Source of the DNA: a virus
Virus record (IMG/VR): IMGVR_UViG_3300044616_000153
Coordinates: 1 to 21,895 of that record
Direction: 5' to 3' (one strand)
Length of the DNA: 21,895 nt
Made by a program: the position numbers and the translations under genes. Shown one piece after another: positions 1 through 7,461 of this stretch (positions are counted from its first letter, which is position 1; every line of letters starts with the position of its first letter). The notes beneath the pieces are model-generated. The model was not told where the DNA came from, did not search any database, and saw only the letters and a list, made by a program, of their open reading frames with translations.

Positions 1-2
1 AT

Positions 3-290
3 AAATGTATTGACCATATAGATTTAAATAAAAGCAATAATGCTATATTAAATTTAAGAGAAGCAACTAACTTTGAAAACGGCTATAACCGTGATGTTTA
101 CAAAAATAGCACATCTGGTTTTAAAAACGTTCAATGGGATTCTGTATCAAACAAATGGCGCGTCCGTGTAAGGGTTAATGGGAAAAGGCATCATGTTGGA
201 AGGTTTGAAAACAAAGAAGATGCAATTAACGCTGCTAGAGTATTTATGCTAGAGCATCACAAAGAATTTTCAAGGGTAACTAATGGCTAA
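3..290 (+). CDS. HNH homing endonuclease with AP2 DNA-binding domain, 3' part only
   Basis: This is the last 95 codons of a gene whose start lies left of the window. It begins with the second half of an HNH motif (CIDHIDLNKSNNAILNLREA; the H and the N residues are those expected for metal binding and structure). An AP2-like domain follows, with the pattern SGFKNVQWD...KWRVRVRVNGKRHHVGRF and then an alanine-rich helix. In this family HNH supplies a single- or double-strand nick and AP2 reads the target DNA; such genes are usually selfish homing elements in phages. It ends 8 bases inside the terminase gene, in another frame. It is visibly richer in AAA/AAT codons than the terminase, which fits separate ancestry (inference). 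A packaging-associated HNH is possible, but the AP2 domain favours the homing type. Confidence 0.85.
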   Translation, partial: KCIDHIDLNKSNNAILNLREATNFENGYNRDVYKNSTSGFKNVQWDSVSNKWRVRVRVNGKRHHVGRFENKEDAINAARVFMLEHHKEFSRVTNG

Positions 291-1839
291 AACAAAAGAG
301 CAAAGCAGTAAGCAAGTATCAAATGATGGCTTAAATTTAGATTTTAGCAAGAGTCCTAAAGTTTATGAATTTTTGCAGGATGATTCTTTTGTGCAAGGAC
401 TTTGCGGGCCTGTAGGTAGTGGTAAGTCCTACGCTTGCTGTGCAAAGATATTCATTAAAGCGTTACAGCAGAAGCCGTCACCTGTGGATAACATTCGATA
501 CACGCGTTTTGCCGTAGTGCGTAACAGTTACCCTATGTTAAAGACCACAACTATCAAGACATGGCTAGACTTGTTCCCAGAATCCACGTTTGGCCCACTG
601 CTTTGGACTCCGCCTATTACTCACCACATCCGTTTGCCTGCAAAAGGTGAGGCTGCTGGTGTAGATTGCGAAGTTATCTTCTTAGCGCTAGACCAACCTA
701 AAGATGTGCGTAAGTTGCTGTCGTTAGAGCTGACTGGTGCGTGGGTAAACGAGGCGCGTGAGCTACCAAAGGCTGTAATTGATGGGCTTACACACAGGGT
801 AGGCCGTTATCCTACTAAGCGTGATGGTGGTGCTACATGGCATGGCGTATTCATGGACACCAACCCTATGGATGACGACCATTGGTGGCACAGGGTAGCG
901 GAAAAAGAGAAAGTAACTGGCGCATACGCTTGGAAGTTCTTTAATCAGCCAGGTGGCGTGATAGAAGTTGACCCATCTGACTTGCCTGACAATCCTGAAG
1001 CCAATGACCACATCTTTGCCTCTGGGCGATGGTGGAAAATCAATCCTAAAGCGGAGAACTTAAACAATCTGCCTGCTGGTTACTACCCACAGATGCTTGG
1101 TGGTAAGAACTTAGACTGGATTCGTTGCTATGCCGAGGGTAAGTATACCTATGTGCAAGAAGGTCGCCCTGTGTGGCCTGAATATAACGACCAAATGATG
1201 TCTGCTACCGTAGAATACGACGATTCACAGCCAATACAGATAGGTTTGGACTTTGGTTTGACACCTGCAGCGGTGATTGGACAGCGTTTATCTAATGGCA
1301 GATGGGTTGTGTTGCATGAAATAGTCACAGAAGACATGGGGCTAGAGCGTTTTGGTCAGCAATTGCTTGCAGAATTAAACGCTAGATACCCAAAAGCACA
1401 GGTAATGATGTGGGGCGACCCTGCTGGTATGCAACGAGATGCCATTTATGAGGTCACAGCCTTTGATTATCTGCGAACATTAGGGCTAAGAGCGCAACCA
1501 ACGCACTCAAATGACTTTAAAGTACGTCGTGAAGGCGCTGCCGCACCAATGCAACGACTTATTGATGGCAAACCGGGCTTGATTGTTGACACTTCATGCA
1601 AGATGTTGCGTAAATCACTAGCTGGTGGGTACCATTTCAAGCGTGTTTCTGTAGGTGCAGGGCAAGAACGGTTCCGTGATGCACCAAATAAGAACGAACA
1701 CTCACACGTTGGCGACGCATTTGGCTATTTAATGCTAGGTGGCGGTGAACATAAGCGTATGACACGTAATCCACTAGCCTCTAGTGGCCCTATATTTGCA
1801 AGAACTGTGATGAGCGACTTCGATGTATTTAAGTATTAA
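283..1839 (+). CDS. terL: Terminase large subunit (packaging ATPase/nuclease)
   Basis: The 518-residue protein is the motor that pumps DNA into the prohead and cuts concatemers. The N-terminal ATPase shows a Walker A motif GPVGSGKS at residues 42-49, a Walker B-like segment GAWVNEARE near 152-160 with the catalytic glutamate, and a coupling-type MDTNP at 191-195. The RNase H-like nuclease has acidic residues in the expected places: GLDFG (D323), WGDPAG (D379) and HVGDAFGY (D478). The length is normal for a podovirus TerL. No small terminase subunit is in the window, so it probably lies upstream. Placing terL before the portal differs from T7, where gene 19 is at the far right end. The gene starts inside the upstream HNH gene and its last 17 bases overlap the next gene. 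The family call is firm. Confidence 0.96.
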   Translation: MAKTKEQSSKQVSNDGLNLDFSKSPKVYEFLQDDSFVQGLCGPVGSGKSYACCAKIFIKALQQKPSPVDNIRYTRFAVVRNSYPMLKTTTIKTWLDLFPESTFGPLLWTPPITHHIRLPAKGEAAGVDCEVIFLALDQPKDVRKLLSLELTGAWVNEARELPKAVIDGLTHRVGRYPTKRDGGATWHGVFMDTNPMDDDHWWHRVAEKEKVTGAYAWKFFNQPGGVIEVDPSDLPDNPEANDHIFASGRWWKINPKAENLNNLPAGYYPQMLGGKNLDWIRCYAEGKYTYVQEGRPVWPEYNDQMMSATVEYDDSQPIQIGLDFGLTPAAVIGQRLSNGRWVVLHEIVTEDMGLERFGQQLLAELNARYPKAQVMMWGDPAGMQRDAIYEVTAFDYLRTLGLRAQPTHSNDFKVRREGAAAPMQRLIDGKPGLIVDTSCKMLRKSLAGGYHFKRVSVGAGQERFRDAPNKNEHSHVGDAFGYLMLGGGEHKRMTRNPLASSGPIFARTVMSDFDVFKY

Positions 1840-2311
1840 AGACCTAAACGACAATCTGCCTAAAGTTAAGGGGCTTATCTTTGTTCCGTTCATAGTTGAG
1901 CATGCTATGGACATTTCTGAAGGCGAATTTGCTGGTTATTCTGCACAACGCATGGTTGGCGTCAGACAATTACTAGAACATCAAGCACAATTTGGCTTTG
2001 CCTTTACTTGTTTCTACTATGGCAAACCAGTCGCCTGCTTTGGTTGCGCCCCATTGTGGAAAGGCGTGGCTGAGATGTGGTCAGTCATTGGAGACGTAGC
2101 TAGAACTAGGCCAATCGCCATGACTAAGATAGGAATTGCAGTGGCAGATATGGCTGAGATAGCTATGGGCTTGCATAGATTGCAAATAACTGTTAAAACA
2201 TCGGATGCGAGAGCTGTTTCTTGGGCTAAAGCTATCGGGTTTATATCTGAGTGTACTATGAAAGAGTATAGCGAGGATAAGTTTGATTATAATTTAATGG
2301 TTAGGAGATAG
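1823..2311 (+). CDS. GNAT-like acyltransferase fold protein (DUF2833-like phage protein)
   Basis: The 162-residue product has a GNAT-like layout. A beta strand is followed by GVAEMWSVIGDVARTRPIA (81-99), a helix, the strand HRLQITVKTSD (118-128) and AVSWAKAIGF (131-140), which matches GNAT motif B, where bound cofactor normally contacts. The usual motif A loop (R/QxxGxG/A) is not evident, so acetyl-CoA binding is uncertain. Proteins of this shape in podoviruses are often grouped with DUF2833 and with the T7 gp13 internal virion protein. It could therefore be a virion or assembly factor instead of an active enzyme. It starts 17 bases before the terminase stop, which suggests translational coupling; the next in-frame Met (residue 28) would remove conserved-looking strands. 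The fold call is reasonably sure, the activity unknown. Confidence 0.75.
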   Translation: MYLSIKDLNDNLPKVKGLIFVPFIVEHAMDISEGEFAGYSAQRMVGVRQLLEHQAQFGFAFTCFYYGKPVACFGCAPLWKGVAEMWSVIGDVARTRPIAMTKIGIAVADMAEIAMGLHRLQITVKTSDARAVSWAKAIGFISECTMKEYSEDKFDYNLMVRR

Positions 2312-2313
2312 AT

Positions 2314-2544
2314 ATGGGCAGTATTGTTGGTGGTGGTGGTGACGGTGGTGCAGGTGCAATGTTGGCTAAACAACAAGCTGACGCAGAAGCGATGCGTAAA
2401 CAGGCTGAAGCTGAGAAGCGCGACTTAAATGAACAGATAGCGTCTGGCCGTATGGCTCGTGCTCGTGGTGGTGCTCGTATGTTGTTATCAGAACAGCGCC
2501 TTAACCCAGAAGAAGGTTTATCTACACCTACTACACTAGGGTAA
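2314..2544 (+). CDS. Small glycine-rich/coiled-coil phage protein, function unknown
   Basis: This is a 76-residue protein with a clear Shine-Dalgarno (AGGAG about 6 bases before the ATG). It has three parts: a glycine-rich N terminus (residues 4-14), a charged helical segment rich in Ala/Glu/Lys/Gln (about 16-44, likely coiled coil), and a tail with RARGGARMLLS followed by a short Leu-Gly end. Small proteins with such a GR/GG-x-LL...G-L-G tail are common next to structural genes in phage genomes, and that is the only family hint. There is no signal peptide or membrane segment. It sits two bases after the GNAT gene and three bases before the next ORF, inside the head-gene operon. A minor virion or scaffolding-related role is a guess. 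Confidence 0.7.
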   Translation: MGSIVGGGGDGGAGAMLAKQQADAEAMRKQAEAEKRDLNEQIASGRMARARGGARMLLSEQRLNPEEGLSTPTTLG

Positions 2545-2547
2545 GCC

Positions 2548-2700
2548 ATGAAAGAAACTTCTAAAATGCAGAAGAAAGTGGCCAAAGTTATGCGCGAGTA
2601 TAAGGCTGGAACACTTAAATCTAGTTCTGGCGACAAAGTAACAAGCCATGACCAAGCCGTAGCCATAGCCATGAGTGAAGCAGGAGTAAAACGCAAATGA
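2548..2700 (+). CDS. DUF6496-type small basic protein
   Basis: The 50-codon gene (start MKETSKMQKKVAKVMREYKA) lies between two small phage genes. Its central part reads GTLKSSSGDKVTSHDQAVAI and then AMSEAG. This matches my memory of the DUF6496 family, short proteins with the signature K-V-M-x-E-[FY]-K-x-G-x-L-[KR]-S...A-I-A-I-A-x-S-E-A, widespread in phages and bacterial genomes. Their function is unknown. The product is lysine-rich, which would suit nucleic-acid or acidic-partner contact (inference). A purine-rich AGGGTAAG lies just upstream of the ATG. The stop codon overlaps the next ATG as ATGA, so the two are probably translated together. Confidence 0.8.
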   Translation: MKETSKMQKKVAKVMREYKAGTLKSSSGDKVTSHDQAVAIAMSEAGVKRK

Positions 2701-2852
2701 ACGTAGAGATAAGCATAGAGTTAGAAGCAGAAGACTTAAAGAAAGATAAACGTCTATCTAAATATGTGATGCAGATGCTTGCAAAACAAAGCAAAGAAAA
2801 GAAGAAGTCTTTGATTGAGGATATGCCAGACGACGAAGAAATGGATGACTAA
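2697..2852 (+). CDS. Small charged helical protein, unknown
   Basis: This 51-codon gene is bounded by an ATGA overlap with the preceding gene and a one-base TAATG overlap with the following one. AGGAG lies ten bases before its start. The product is almost entirely charged: an acidic start (NVEISIELEAED), a lysine-rich middle (KDKRLSKYVMQMLAKQSKEK) and an acidic tail (EDMPDDEEMDD). This predicts one or two amphipathic helices. I do not recognise a family. The snug fit in the operon, with both junctions overlapping, is the main reason to believe it is translated. Confidence 0.68.
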   Translation: MNVEISIELEAEDLKKDKRLSKYVMQMLAKQSKEKKKSLIEDMPDDEEMDD

Positions 2853-3430
2853 TGGCTATTCAAGTAGAACGCGAATCAGTTACTACTAAGTCTAGGTTTG
2901 TATCGCCTACTTATACCGATAAGGATGGCGTTCAACAAGCTATTGGCTCTGATAGGTCAATGCCCGTAATAGAAATAAACCATCTTCGCTTACATGAAGC
3001 TAGGGCATATTATGTTTATAAGATGTACCCATACTCTGCTGGCTTGGCTGCTGGGTCTAGTATAGACATTGCATTAGCATTTCCTGCTGGCACAACGCCA
3101 CACCTTATCTTTCAATACGAAAGTGCTGGTGAGTCTGAGTTCTATATGTACGAAGCGCCAACAACATCTGGTGGAACTGCATTAACTAAGCATCGTAGAA
3201 ACAGAAACGTTGTTACAACTAGCGTTGCGGCCGCTGTCATTGCTCCAACTGTAACGTCAGTAGGCACAGAGGTGTATTCTGAGTTCATCCCTACTAGTAA
3301 CAAAGGGGGTGGTGGTGGCAGTTATAGCTTTGAGTTTGTGTTGGCTCCATTGACAACATACTTGTTTAGGCTAACAAATGTAAATGCACAACCTCACCCT
3401 TGTAACTTAAGAATTGAATGGTATGAATAG
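2852..3430 (+). CDS. Beta-rich phage structural protein (probable head decoration or appendage)
   Basis: The 192-residue protein has alternating short beta strands with little helix. It has a conserved-looking middle (HEARAYYVYKMYPYSAG, then FPAGTTPHLIFQYESAGESEFYMYEAP) and an end with a glycine run followed by FVLAPLTTYLFRLTNVN and LRIEWYE. The closing pattern, a strand 'tTYLFrltN' followed by a strand ending in EWYE, recurs in a family of phage virion proteins of the same length that I remember from marine and freshwater phages. A jelly-roll or similar fold is inferred. It lies directly before the portal in a block of head genes, so head decoration, portal-associated or capsid-fibre roles are all open. 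No signal peptide or transmembrane segment is present. Confidence 0.65.
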   Translation: MAIQVERESVTTKSRFVSPTYTDKDGVQQAIGSDRSMPVIEINHLRLHEARAYYVYKMYPYSAGLAAGSSIDIALAFPAGTTPHLIFQYESAGESEFYMYEAPTTSGGTALTKHRRNRNVVTTSVAAAVIAPTVTSVGTEVYSEFIPTSNKGGGGGSYSFEFVLAPLTTYLFRLTNVNAQPHPCNLRIEWYE

Positions 3431-3438
3431 GAAAAATT

Positions 3439-5016
3439 ATGGCTGAAATGAGATTAAAACCGGAAGATATTTTAAAACGTCACGAGATTGCTCTGACTAA
3501 GAAAGAGGAGTTTCGCTCTCTTTATGACGAGGCTTATGAGTTTGCATTGCCACAACGTAACTTATACGATGGCTTCTATGACGGCAAGGTAGGCGGTGCT
3601 AAGAAGATGAATCGTGTCTTTGACGCTACAGCAATTAACTCTACACAACGCTTTGCTAACCGTATGCAGTCTGGCATATTCCCACCGCAAACTAAGTGGT
3701 GTCGTCTTGAGGCTGGGACTGATATACCTGCTGACCGTAAGGCTGAGGCGCAAGGTGCGCTAGACGTTTATACCGAGAAGATGTTTGCTACTATCAAGCA
3801 ATCTAACTTTGACATTGCTGTAGGCGAGTCATTGCTAGACCTTTGCGTTGGTACGTCAGTAATGATGGTGCAACCCGGTGACGATACTAGCCCAATCAAC
3901 TTTATACCAGTGCCACAGTTCCTAGTTGCATTTGAAGAAGGCGCTAATGGTCGTGTAGATAACGTGTATCGTCGCATGCGTTTAAAAGGCGAGGCAATAT
4001 CACAGCAATGGAAAGACGCTAAGATTGAGGGAGCGTTAAAGAGCAAAATCGAACAGAAGCCGACAGAAGATATTGAACTAATAGAAGCGACAGTGTTTGA
4101 TGCTAAACGCGGTGACTATTGCTACCATGTTATCCACAAGGAAAGCAAATCAGAGATTGTTTACCGTCGTATGAAGTTTAGTCCTTGGGTTGTTAGCCGT
4201 TACATGAAAGTGGCTGGTGAAATCTATGGTCGTGGCCCATTAATCACAGCCTTGCCTGACATTAAGACATTGAACAAAGTGCTAGAGTTAGTGCTTAAAA
4301 ATGCGTCATTAGCTATTGCTGGTGTTTATACTGCGGCTGATGATGGTGTGCTTAACCCTAATACTGTCACAATCGCTCCAGGCGTGATTATTCCTGTAGC
4401 TCGTAACGGTGGGCCACAAGGCGAGTCATTGAAGCCTCTACCACGCGCTGGTGACTTCAACGTATCTCAAATCGTGATGAACGACTTGCGTATGAACATT
4501 AAGTCTATCTTGCTAGATGAGTCATTGCCACCAGATAACATGTCTGCTCGTTCTGCAACAGAAGTTATTGAGCGCATGAAACAGCTATCACAAAACCTTG
4601 GCTCTGCCTTTGGTCGCTTGATTAACGAGACTATGGTTCCACTTGTAGAGAAGATACTACAGATTATGGATGACCGTGGCATCATTGACTTGCCATTAAA
4701 AGTAAATGGCCTTGAGATTAAAGTAACGCCTATCTCACCACTAGCTATGTCACAGAATATGGATGATGTGCAAAACATTATGCAATACTTGCAGATTACA
4801 CAGCAAGCTGGGCCAGAAGGTCAGTTCACACTTAAGACTGATATGTTGCTAGACTTGATTGCAGATAAGATGGCTATACCGCAAGCAGTGCGTAATTCAC
4901 CAGCCGAGCGTGATATGATGAAACAACAAGCCGCTCAGATGGCTCAACAAGCCGCACAAGCTAATCCAGAGATGGCATCGCAAGTTGTAGGTGAAGCTAT
5001 GAAAGGTGCAATGTAA
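3439..5016 (+). CDS. Portal protein (T7 gp8-type head-to-tail connector)
   Basis: The 525-residue protein forms the dodecameric vertex through which DNA enters and leaves the head. The N-terminal helix region (MKPED-like start, EEFRSLYDEAYEFALPQRNL at about 23-42) is followed by the characteristic motif INSTQRFANRMQSGIFPPQT, as in podoviral connectors. The middle has the wing and stem helices (GRGPLITALPDIKTLNKVLE) and DESLPPDNMSARSATEVIER near the crown. The last 30 residues are rich in Gln and Ala, as in many T7-like connectors, and probably form the barrel or a flexible end. Length matches T7 gp8 (536 residues). AGGA precedes the ATG, and the stop overlaps the next start by one base. Confidence 0.95.
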   Translation: MAEMRLKPEDILKRHEIALTKKEEFRSLYDEAYEFALPQRNLYDGFYDGKVGGAKKMNRVFDATAINSTQRFANRMQSGIFPPQTKWCRLEAGTDIPADRKAEAQGALDVYTEKMFATIKQSNFDIAVGESLLDLCVGTSVMMVQPGDDTSPINFIPVPQFLVAFEEGANGRVDNVYRRMRLKGEAISQQWKDAKIEGALKSKIEQKPTEDIELIEATVFDAKRGDYCYHVIHKESKSEIVYRRMKFSPWVVSRYMKVAGEIYGRGPLITALPDIKTLNKVLELVLKNASLAIAGVYTAADDGVLNPNTVTIAPGVIIPVARNGGPQGESLKPLPRAGDFNVSQIVMNDLRMNIKSILLDESLPPDNMSARSATEVIERMKQLSQNLGSAFGRLINETMVPLVEKILQIMDDRGIIDLPLKVNGLEIKVTPISPLAMSQNMDDVQNIMQYLQITQQAGPEGQFTLKTDMLLDLIADKMAIPQAVRNSPAERDMMKQQAAQMAQQAAQANPEMASQVVGEAMKGAM

Positions 5017-5291
5017 TGGCAACACTTGATGGATGGGAAGGGCTTGAGTTTCAAGCTACAGACATACGTAAGGTAGAGCAGGCGCGTGAGGACTTGGCTA
5101 AACTATGTCACCGCGTACTTGCATCTAACGAAGACGGCAAGAAGTTAATGGAATGGTTACGCAATACAATATTAGAGCATCCTGTCGCCGTGCCGGGAGC
5201 TGACCCTAGCTTTGCATTTTATCGTGAAGGACAATGTAGCGTCATTAGGGATTTAGAAGCACGGATTAAACAAGCAAAGGAACTTAAATGA
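5016..5291 (+). CDS. Bbp19-like small phage protein
   Basis: The 91-residue, mostly helical protein has the profile of the Bbp19 domain first seen in Bordetella phage BPP-1. A helix covers 20-50 (REDLAKLCHRVLASNEDGKK), an Ile/Pro-containing turn (HPVAVPG) follows, and the end is FYREGQCSVIRDLEARIKQA. The F-x-x-G-Q-x-x-x-[VI]-R-x-[IL]-E motif is the part I recognise. Its role is not established; it always travels with portal and scaffold genes, so head assembly is likely. It overlaps the portal stop by one base and the scaffold start by four (ATGA), a strong sign of coupled translation. Confidence 0.75.
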   Translation: MATLDGWEGLEFQATDIRKVEQAREDLAKLCHRVLASNEDGKKLMEWLRNTILEHPVAVPGADPSFAFYREGQCSVIRDLEARIKQAKELK

Positions 5292-6061
5292 CCGAAGAAA
5301 ATACCCAACCCCAAGGCGGAGAACAACCTGCTGAAGGCTTATTGGACAGTATTTCACTAGAAAGTAACGAGCCAGTAGATACAAGCAAGTCAGAAATAAG
5401 CCATCTACAAGCACCAGAAGACGATTCACCGTTAGAGCGCCCAGATTGGTGGCCTGAGAATTTTTGGAAGAAAGACGATGCGGAGCCTGACCTTGAGGCC
5501 ATAGCAAAATCTTGGACAGATTTACGGAAACAAATTAGCCAAGGTAAACATAAAGCGCCAGAAGACGGTAACTATGATTACTCAGCATTTGGTTCAACAC
5601 CAGAAGACGACCCAGTTCGTCAGCATGTGTCAGGTTGGGCTAAGGAGTATGGCGTAAGCCAAGTTGCTCTTGATGCTTTAGTTGGTGGCGTAATAGAGAA
5701 GGCTGGCTCTGTGCAACAACAAGCTAAGTTTGATGCTGCTGCCGAGAAGAAAGCGTTAGGCCCTAATGCTGACGTTATTATTAAAGGCATGACTGAGTGG
5801 GCTGGTGGCCTAGTGCAGAAAGGCATTTGGGGCAAAGATGACTTTGAAGAATTTAAGTTTATGGGCGGTACTGCAAAAGGTATTCAAGCATTAACTAAAC
5901 TACGCGAAGCCTATGAAGGTCGTATTCCTACTCAATCAGCCCCTATTGATGGTGCGCCATCTAAAGACGAGCTGATGGGTATGGTAGCTGACCCACGTTA
6001 TAAAACAGATGCAGCTTACCGCACTAAAGTTGAAAGAATGTTTAACCAAGCGTTCAATTAA
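5288..6061 (+). CDS. Capsid assembly scaffolding protein
   Basis: The 257-residue acidic protein is in the scaffold position between portal and capsid. The first 50 residues are disordered and rich in Glu/Asp/Pro/Gln. They are followed by RPDWWPENFWKKDD...DLEAIAKSWTDLRKQI (51-83), the typical 'P-W-x-P-E-x-F-W ... E-A-x-A-K-S-x-x-x-L' motif of podoviral scaffolds. The middle is helical, and the C terminus carries KDELMGMVADPRYKTDAAYR and VERMFNQAF, the expected capsid-contacting helices. It forms a core around which coat proteins assemble and is lost on maturation. It shares ATGA with the Bbp19-like gene, and AAGGA lies six bases before the start. A terminator follows 18 bases after its stop. 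Confidence 0.9.
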   Translation: MTEENTQPQGGEQPAEGLLDSISLESNEPVDTSKSEISHLQAPEDDSPLERPDWWPENFWKKDDAEPDLEAIAKSWTDLRKQISQGKHKAPEDGNYDYSAFGSTPEDDPVRQHVSGWAKEYGVSQVALDALVGGVIEKAGSVQQQAKFDAAAEKKALGPNADVIIKGMTEWAGGLVQKGIWGKDDFEEFKFMGGTAKGIQALTKLREAYEGRIPTQSAPIDGAPSKDELMGMVADPRYKTDAAYRTKVERMFNQAFN

Positions 6062-6078
6062 CTGCAAATGTAGCAACG

Positions 6079-6107
6079 ATACCCAGCTTCGGTTGGGTAT
6101 TTTTTTG
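6079..6107 (+). terminator. Rho-independent terminator after the scaffold gene
   Basis: A nine-pair stem (ATACCCAGC / GTTGGGTAT, with one G-T pair) closes on the extra-stable C(UUCG)G tetraloop at 6088-6091. Six further Ts follow directly (6101-6106). It lies 18 bases after the scaffold stop and would end or reduce transcription from the upstream head-gene operon. Confidence 0.92.
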
Positions 6108-6147
6108 TCCTAATCATAAATATTTCTTATCAATATGTAAAAAACAA

Positions 6148-6176
6148 TTGTATTTATTTATTGACTGTGATATAAA
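6148..6176 (+). promoter_or_regulatory. Candidate sigma70 promoter with extended -10, driving the capsid gene
   Basis: TATAAA at 6171-6176 is preceded directly by TGA (6168-6170), giving the TGn extended -10 form. A weak -35 element, TTGTAT at 6148-6153, lies 17 bases upstream of it. The site sits just after a strong terminator and ahead of the most highly expressed phage gene, which is where a promoter is expected. Transcription would start near 6183. A phage-encoded polymerase with its own promoter cannot be excluded. Confidence 0.5.
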
Positions 6177-6182
6177 GAGCGT

Positions 6183-6315
6183 GGGCATATCATTAAATTG
6201 ACCCCGAACTCAAGTAACCTTGACGATTGGCTTCCGTAAGTAGCAAGCAACGGCCCGCTTCGCGGCACACCACAGCACAAAACTTTATTTATAATTCGTT
6301 ATTAGGAGATACAAA
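6183..6315 (+). promoter_or_regulatory. Hairpin-containing 5' leader of the capsid mRNA
   Basis: The roughly 130 bases between the candidate promoter and the capsid ATG contain no ORF of note. They hold two small inverted repeats: TCAAG-taac-CTTGA around 6210-6223, and a GC-rich hairpin CCGC-ttc-GCGG at 6255-6265 inside an otherwise AT-rich stretch. A strong Shine-Dalgarno, AGGAG at 6304-6308, stands seven bases before the ATG. The leader may stabilise or tune the capsid transcript (inference). A perfect TATAAT at 6290-6295 has no partner -35 and would start RNA at the Shine-Dalgarno, so it is a poorer promoter candidate. Confidence 0.4.
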
Positions 6316-7158
6316 ATGAGTATTGGTCTATCAAATGCTTTTGTAACCCTCTTTGACGCAGAAGTTAAACAAGCATACCAAGGTAAAGCAATGTTGGTAG
6401 GTGCTGTACGTCAGCGTCGTGGAGTAGAAGGTTCTACAGTTAAATTCCCAAAAGTAGGTCGTGGCGTTGCTACACCTCGTGTTGGTCAAACAGATGTTAC
6501 ACCATTAAACGTTGGTTTTTCTAACGTTACATTAACACTAGCTGACTGGATTGCTGCTGAATACAGCGACATATTCTCTCAAGCTAAAGTAAACTTTGAT
6601 GAGCGTTCAGAGCTTGTTCAAGTATTAGGTAATGCTATTGGCCGTCGTCAAGACCAATTGATTCTTGATGCTTTGGCTGCTTCTGGCACATCATTAGCAG
6701 TTGGCAACGACGTTGGTGGTACAGATACAAACATGAACGTAGCTAAACTTCGTCAAGCTAAAGGCTTGATGGACAAAAACAACGTTCCACCTACAGACCG
6801 TGGCATTATCATTCACTCTAATGGTTTACAATCATTATTGGCAGAGACAGCCGTAACTAGCTCTGACTTCAATACTGTTAAAGCATTGGTAAACGGTGAA
6901 CTAGATACATTCTTAGGTTTTAAATTCCATGTTATTGGCGACCGCACAGAAGGTGGTTTGGCAATTGATGGTTCATTAGACCGTACATGTTTTGCGTTCC
7001 ACAAAGATGCTATCGGCTACGGCGAAGGTATTGCTCCAAAAACAGAAATCAATTACATCCCAGAAAAAACATCTTTCTTGGTTGCATCTATGTTCTCTGC
7101 TGGCGCAACTACTATCGACGCAGAAGGTATTGTGTCTATTGTTGCTCGTGAATCTTAA
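6316..7158 (+). CDS. Major capsid protein
   Basis: The 280-residue coat protein is presumed to have the HK97 fold. Its N-arm starts MSIGLSNAFVTLFDAEVKQA. The E-loop and spine region carries VRQRRGVEGSTVKFPKVGRG (31-50). TLADWIAAEYSDIF, VNFDERSELVQVLGNAIGRR and QDQLILDAL follow (spine helix, about 93-120), a pattern common in podoviral coat proteins. It is shorter than T7 gp10A (345 residues), mainly for lack of a C-terminal extension. Codons are strongly biased to GGT, GCT and CGT, with no GGG glycine codon that I could see, consistent with high expression. A perfect-looking AGGAG, its own candidate promoter and a terminator upstream isolate it from the scaffold operon. The call follows from gene order and motifs together. 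Confidence 0.93.
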   Translation: MSIGLSNAFVTLFDAEVKQAYQGKAMLVGAVRQRRGVEGSTVKFPKVGRGVATPRVGQTDVTPLNVGFSNVTLTLADWIAAEYSDIFSQAKVNFDERSELVQVLGNAIGRRQDQLILDALAASGTSLAVGNDVGGTDTNMNVAKLRQAKGLMDKNNVPPTDRGIIIHSNGLQSLLAETAVTSSDFNTVKALVNGELDTFLGFKFHVIGDRTEGGLAIDGSLDRTCFAFHKDAIGYGEGIAPKTEINYIPEKTSFLVASMFSAGATTIDAEGIVSIVARES

Positions 7159-7169
7159 GGAGATAAACA

Positions 7170-7448
7170 ATGGCATATTCATCAACTGGTTTTTCAACCG
7201 TAGCAGCATCTAAAGCTGGTAACTCTCCAGCTATTTATGCTTATAAAACAACAGATGCAATTGCAGACGTTAATACTTCAGGCTATTTCAATGGCTTGGC
7301 AACAGTATTAAGCGTTGGCGATTTAATCTACTGCGTAACATCAACAGGTTCTACTGCTGTTGCTACTTTAGTTTACGTTCTTTCTAACGCTTCTGGCGTT
7401 GTAGATGTAAACGATGGTACAACATTAGCTAACACTGATGGTGATTAA
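7170..7448 (+). CDS. Small capsid-associated (probable decoration) protein
   Basis: The 92-residue beta-rich protein is encoded 11 bases after the capsid gene with a strong AAGGAG. The sequence contains YAYKTTDAIADVNTSGYFNG, then VGDLIYCVTSTGSTAVATLV and a closing VDVNDGTTLANTD. This 'ttDaia-v-tagYFn-...l-vGDli-v' pattern is familiar from small proteins in marine and freshwater phage genomes that sit next to the coat gene. A similar module also occurs at the tips of some virion proteins. A trimeric or monomeric decoration role is inferred from context, with co-transcription to match coat stoichiometry. A terminator follows its stop. Confidence 0.65.
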   Translation: MAYSSTGFSTVAASKAGNSPAIYAYKTTDAIADVNTSGYFNGLATVLSVGDLIYCVTSTGSTAVATLVYVLSNASGVVDVNDGTTLANTDGD

Positions 7449-7461
7449 TAAGTAATACACT

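Noticed and set aside
2301-2696. 131-codon minus-strand ORF opposite the small genes
   Set aside because: Opposes three coding frames with good starts; no start signal and no recognisable motif.
6290-6295. Perfect TATAAT as a capsid promoter -10
   Set aside because: No -35 at 16-18 bases and the transcript would start at the Shine-Dalgarno; kept only as a remark.
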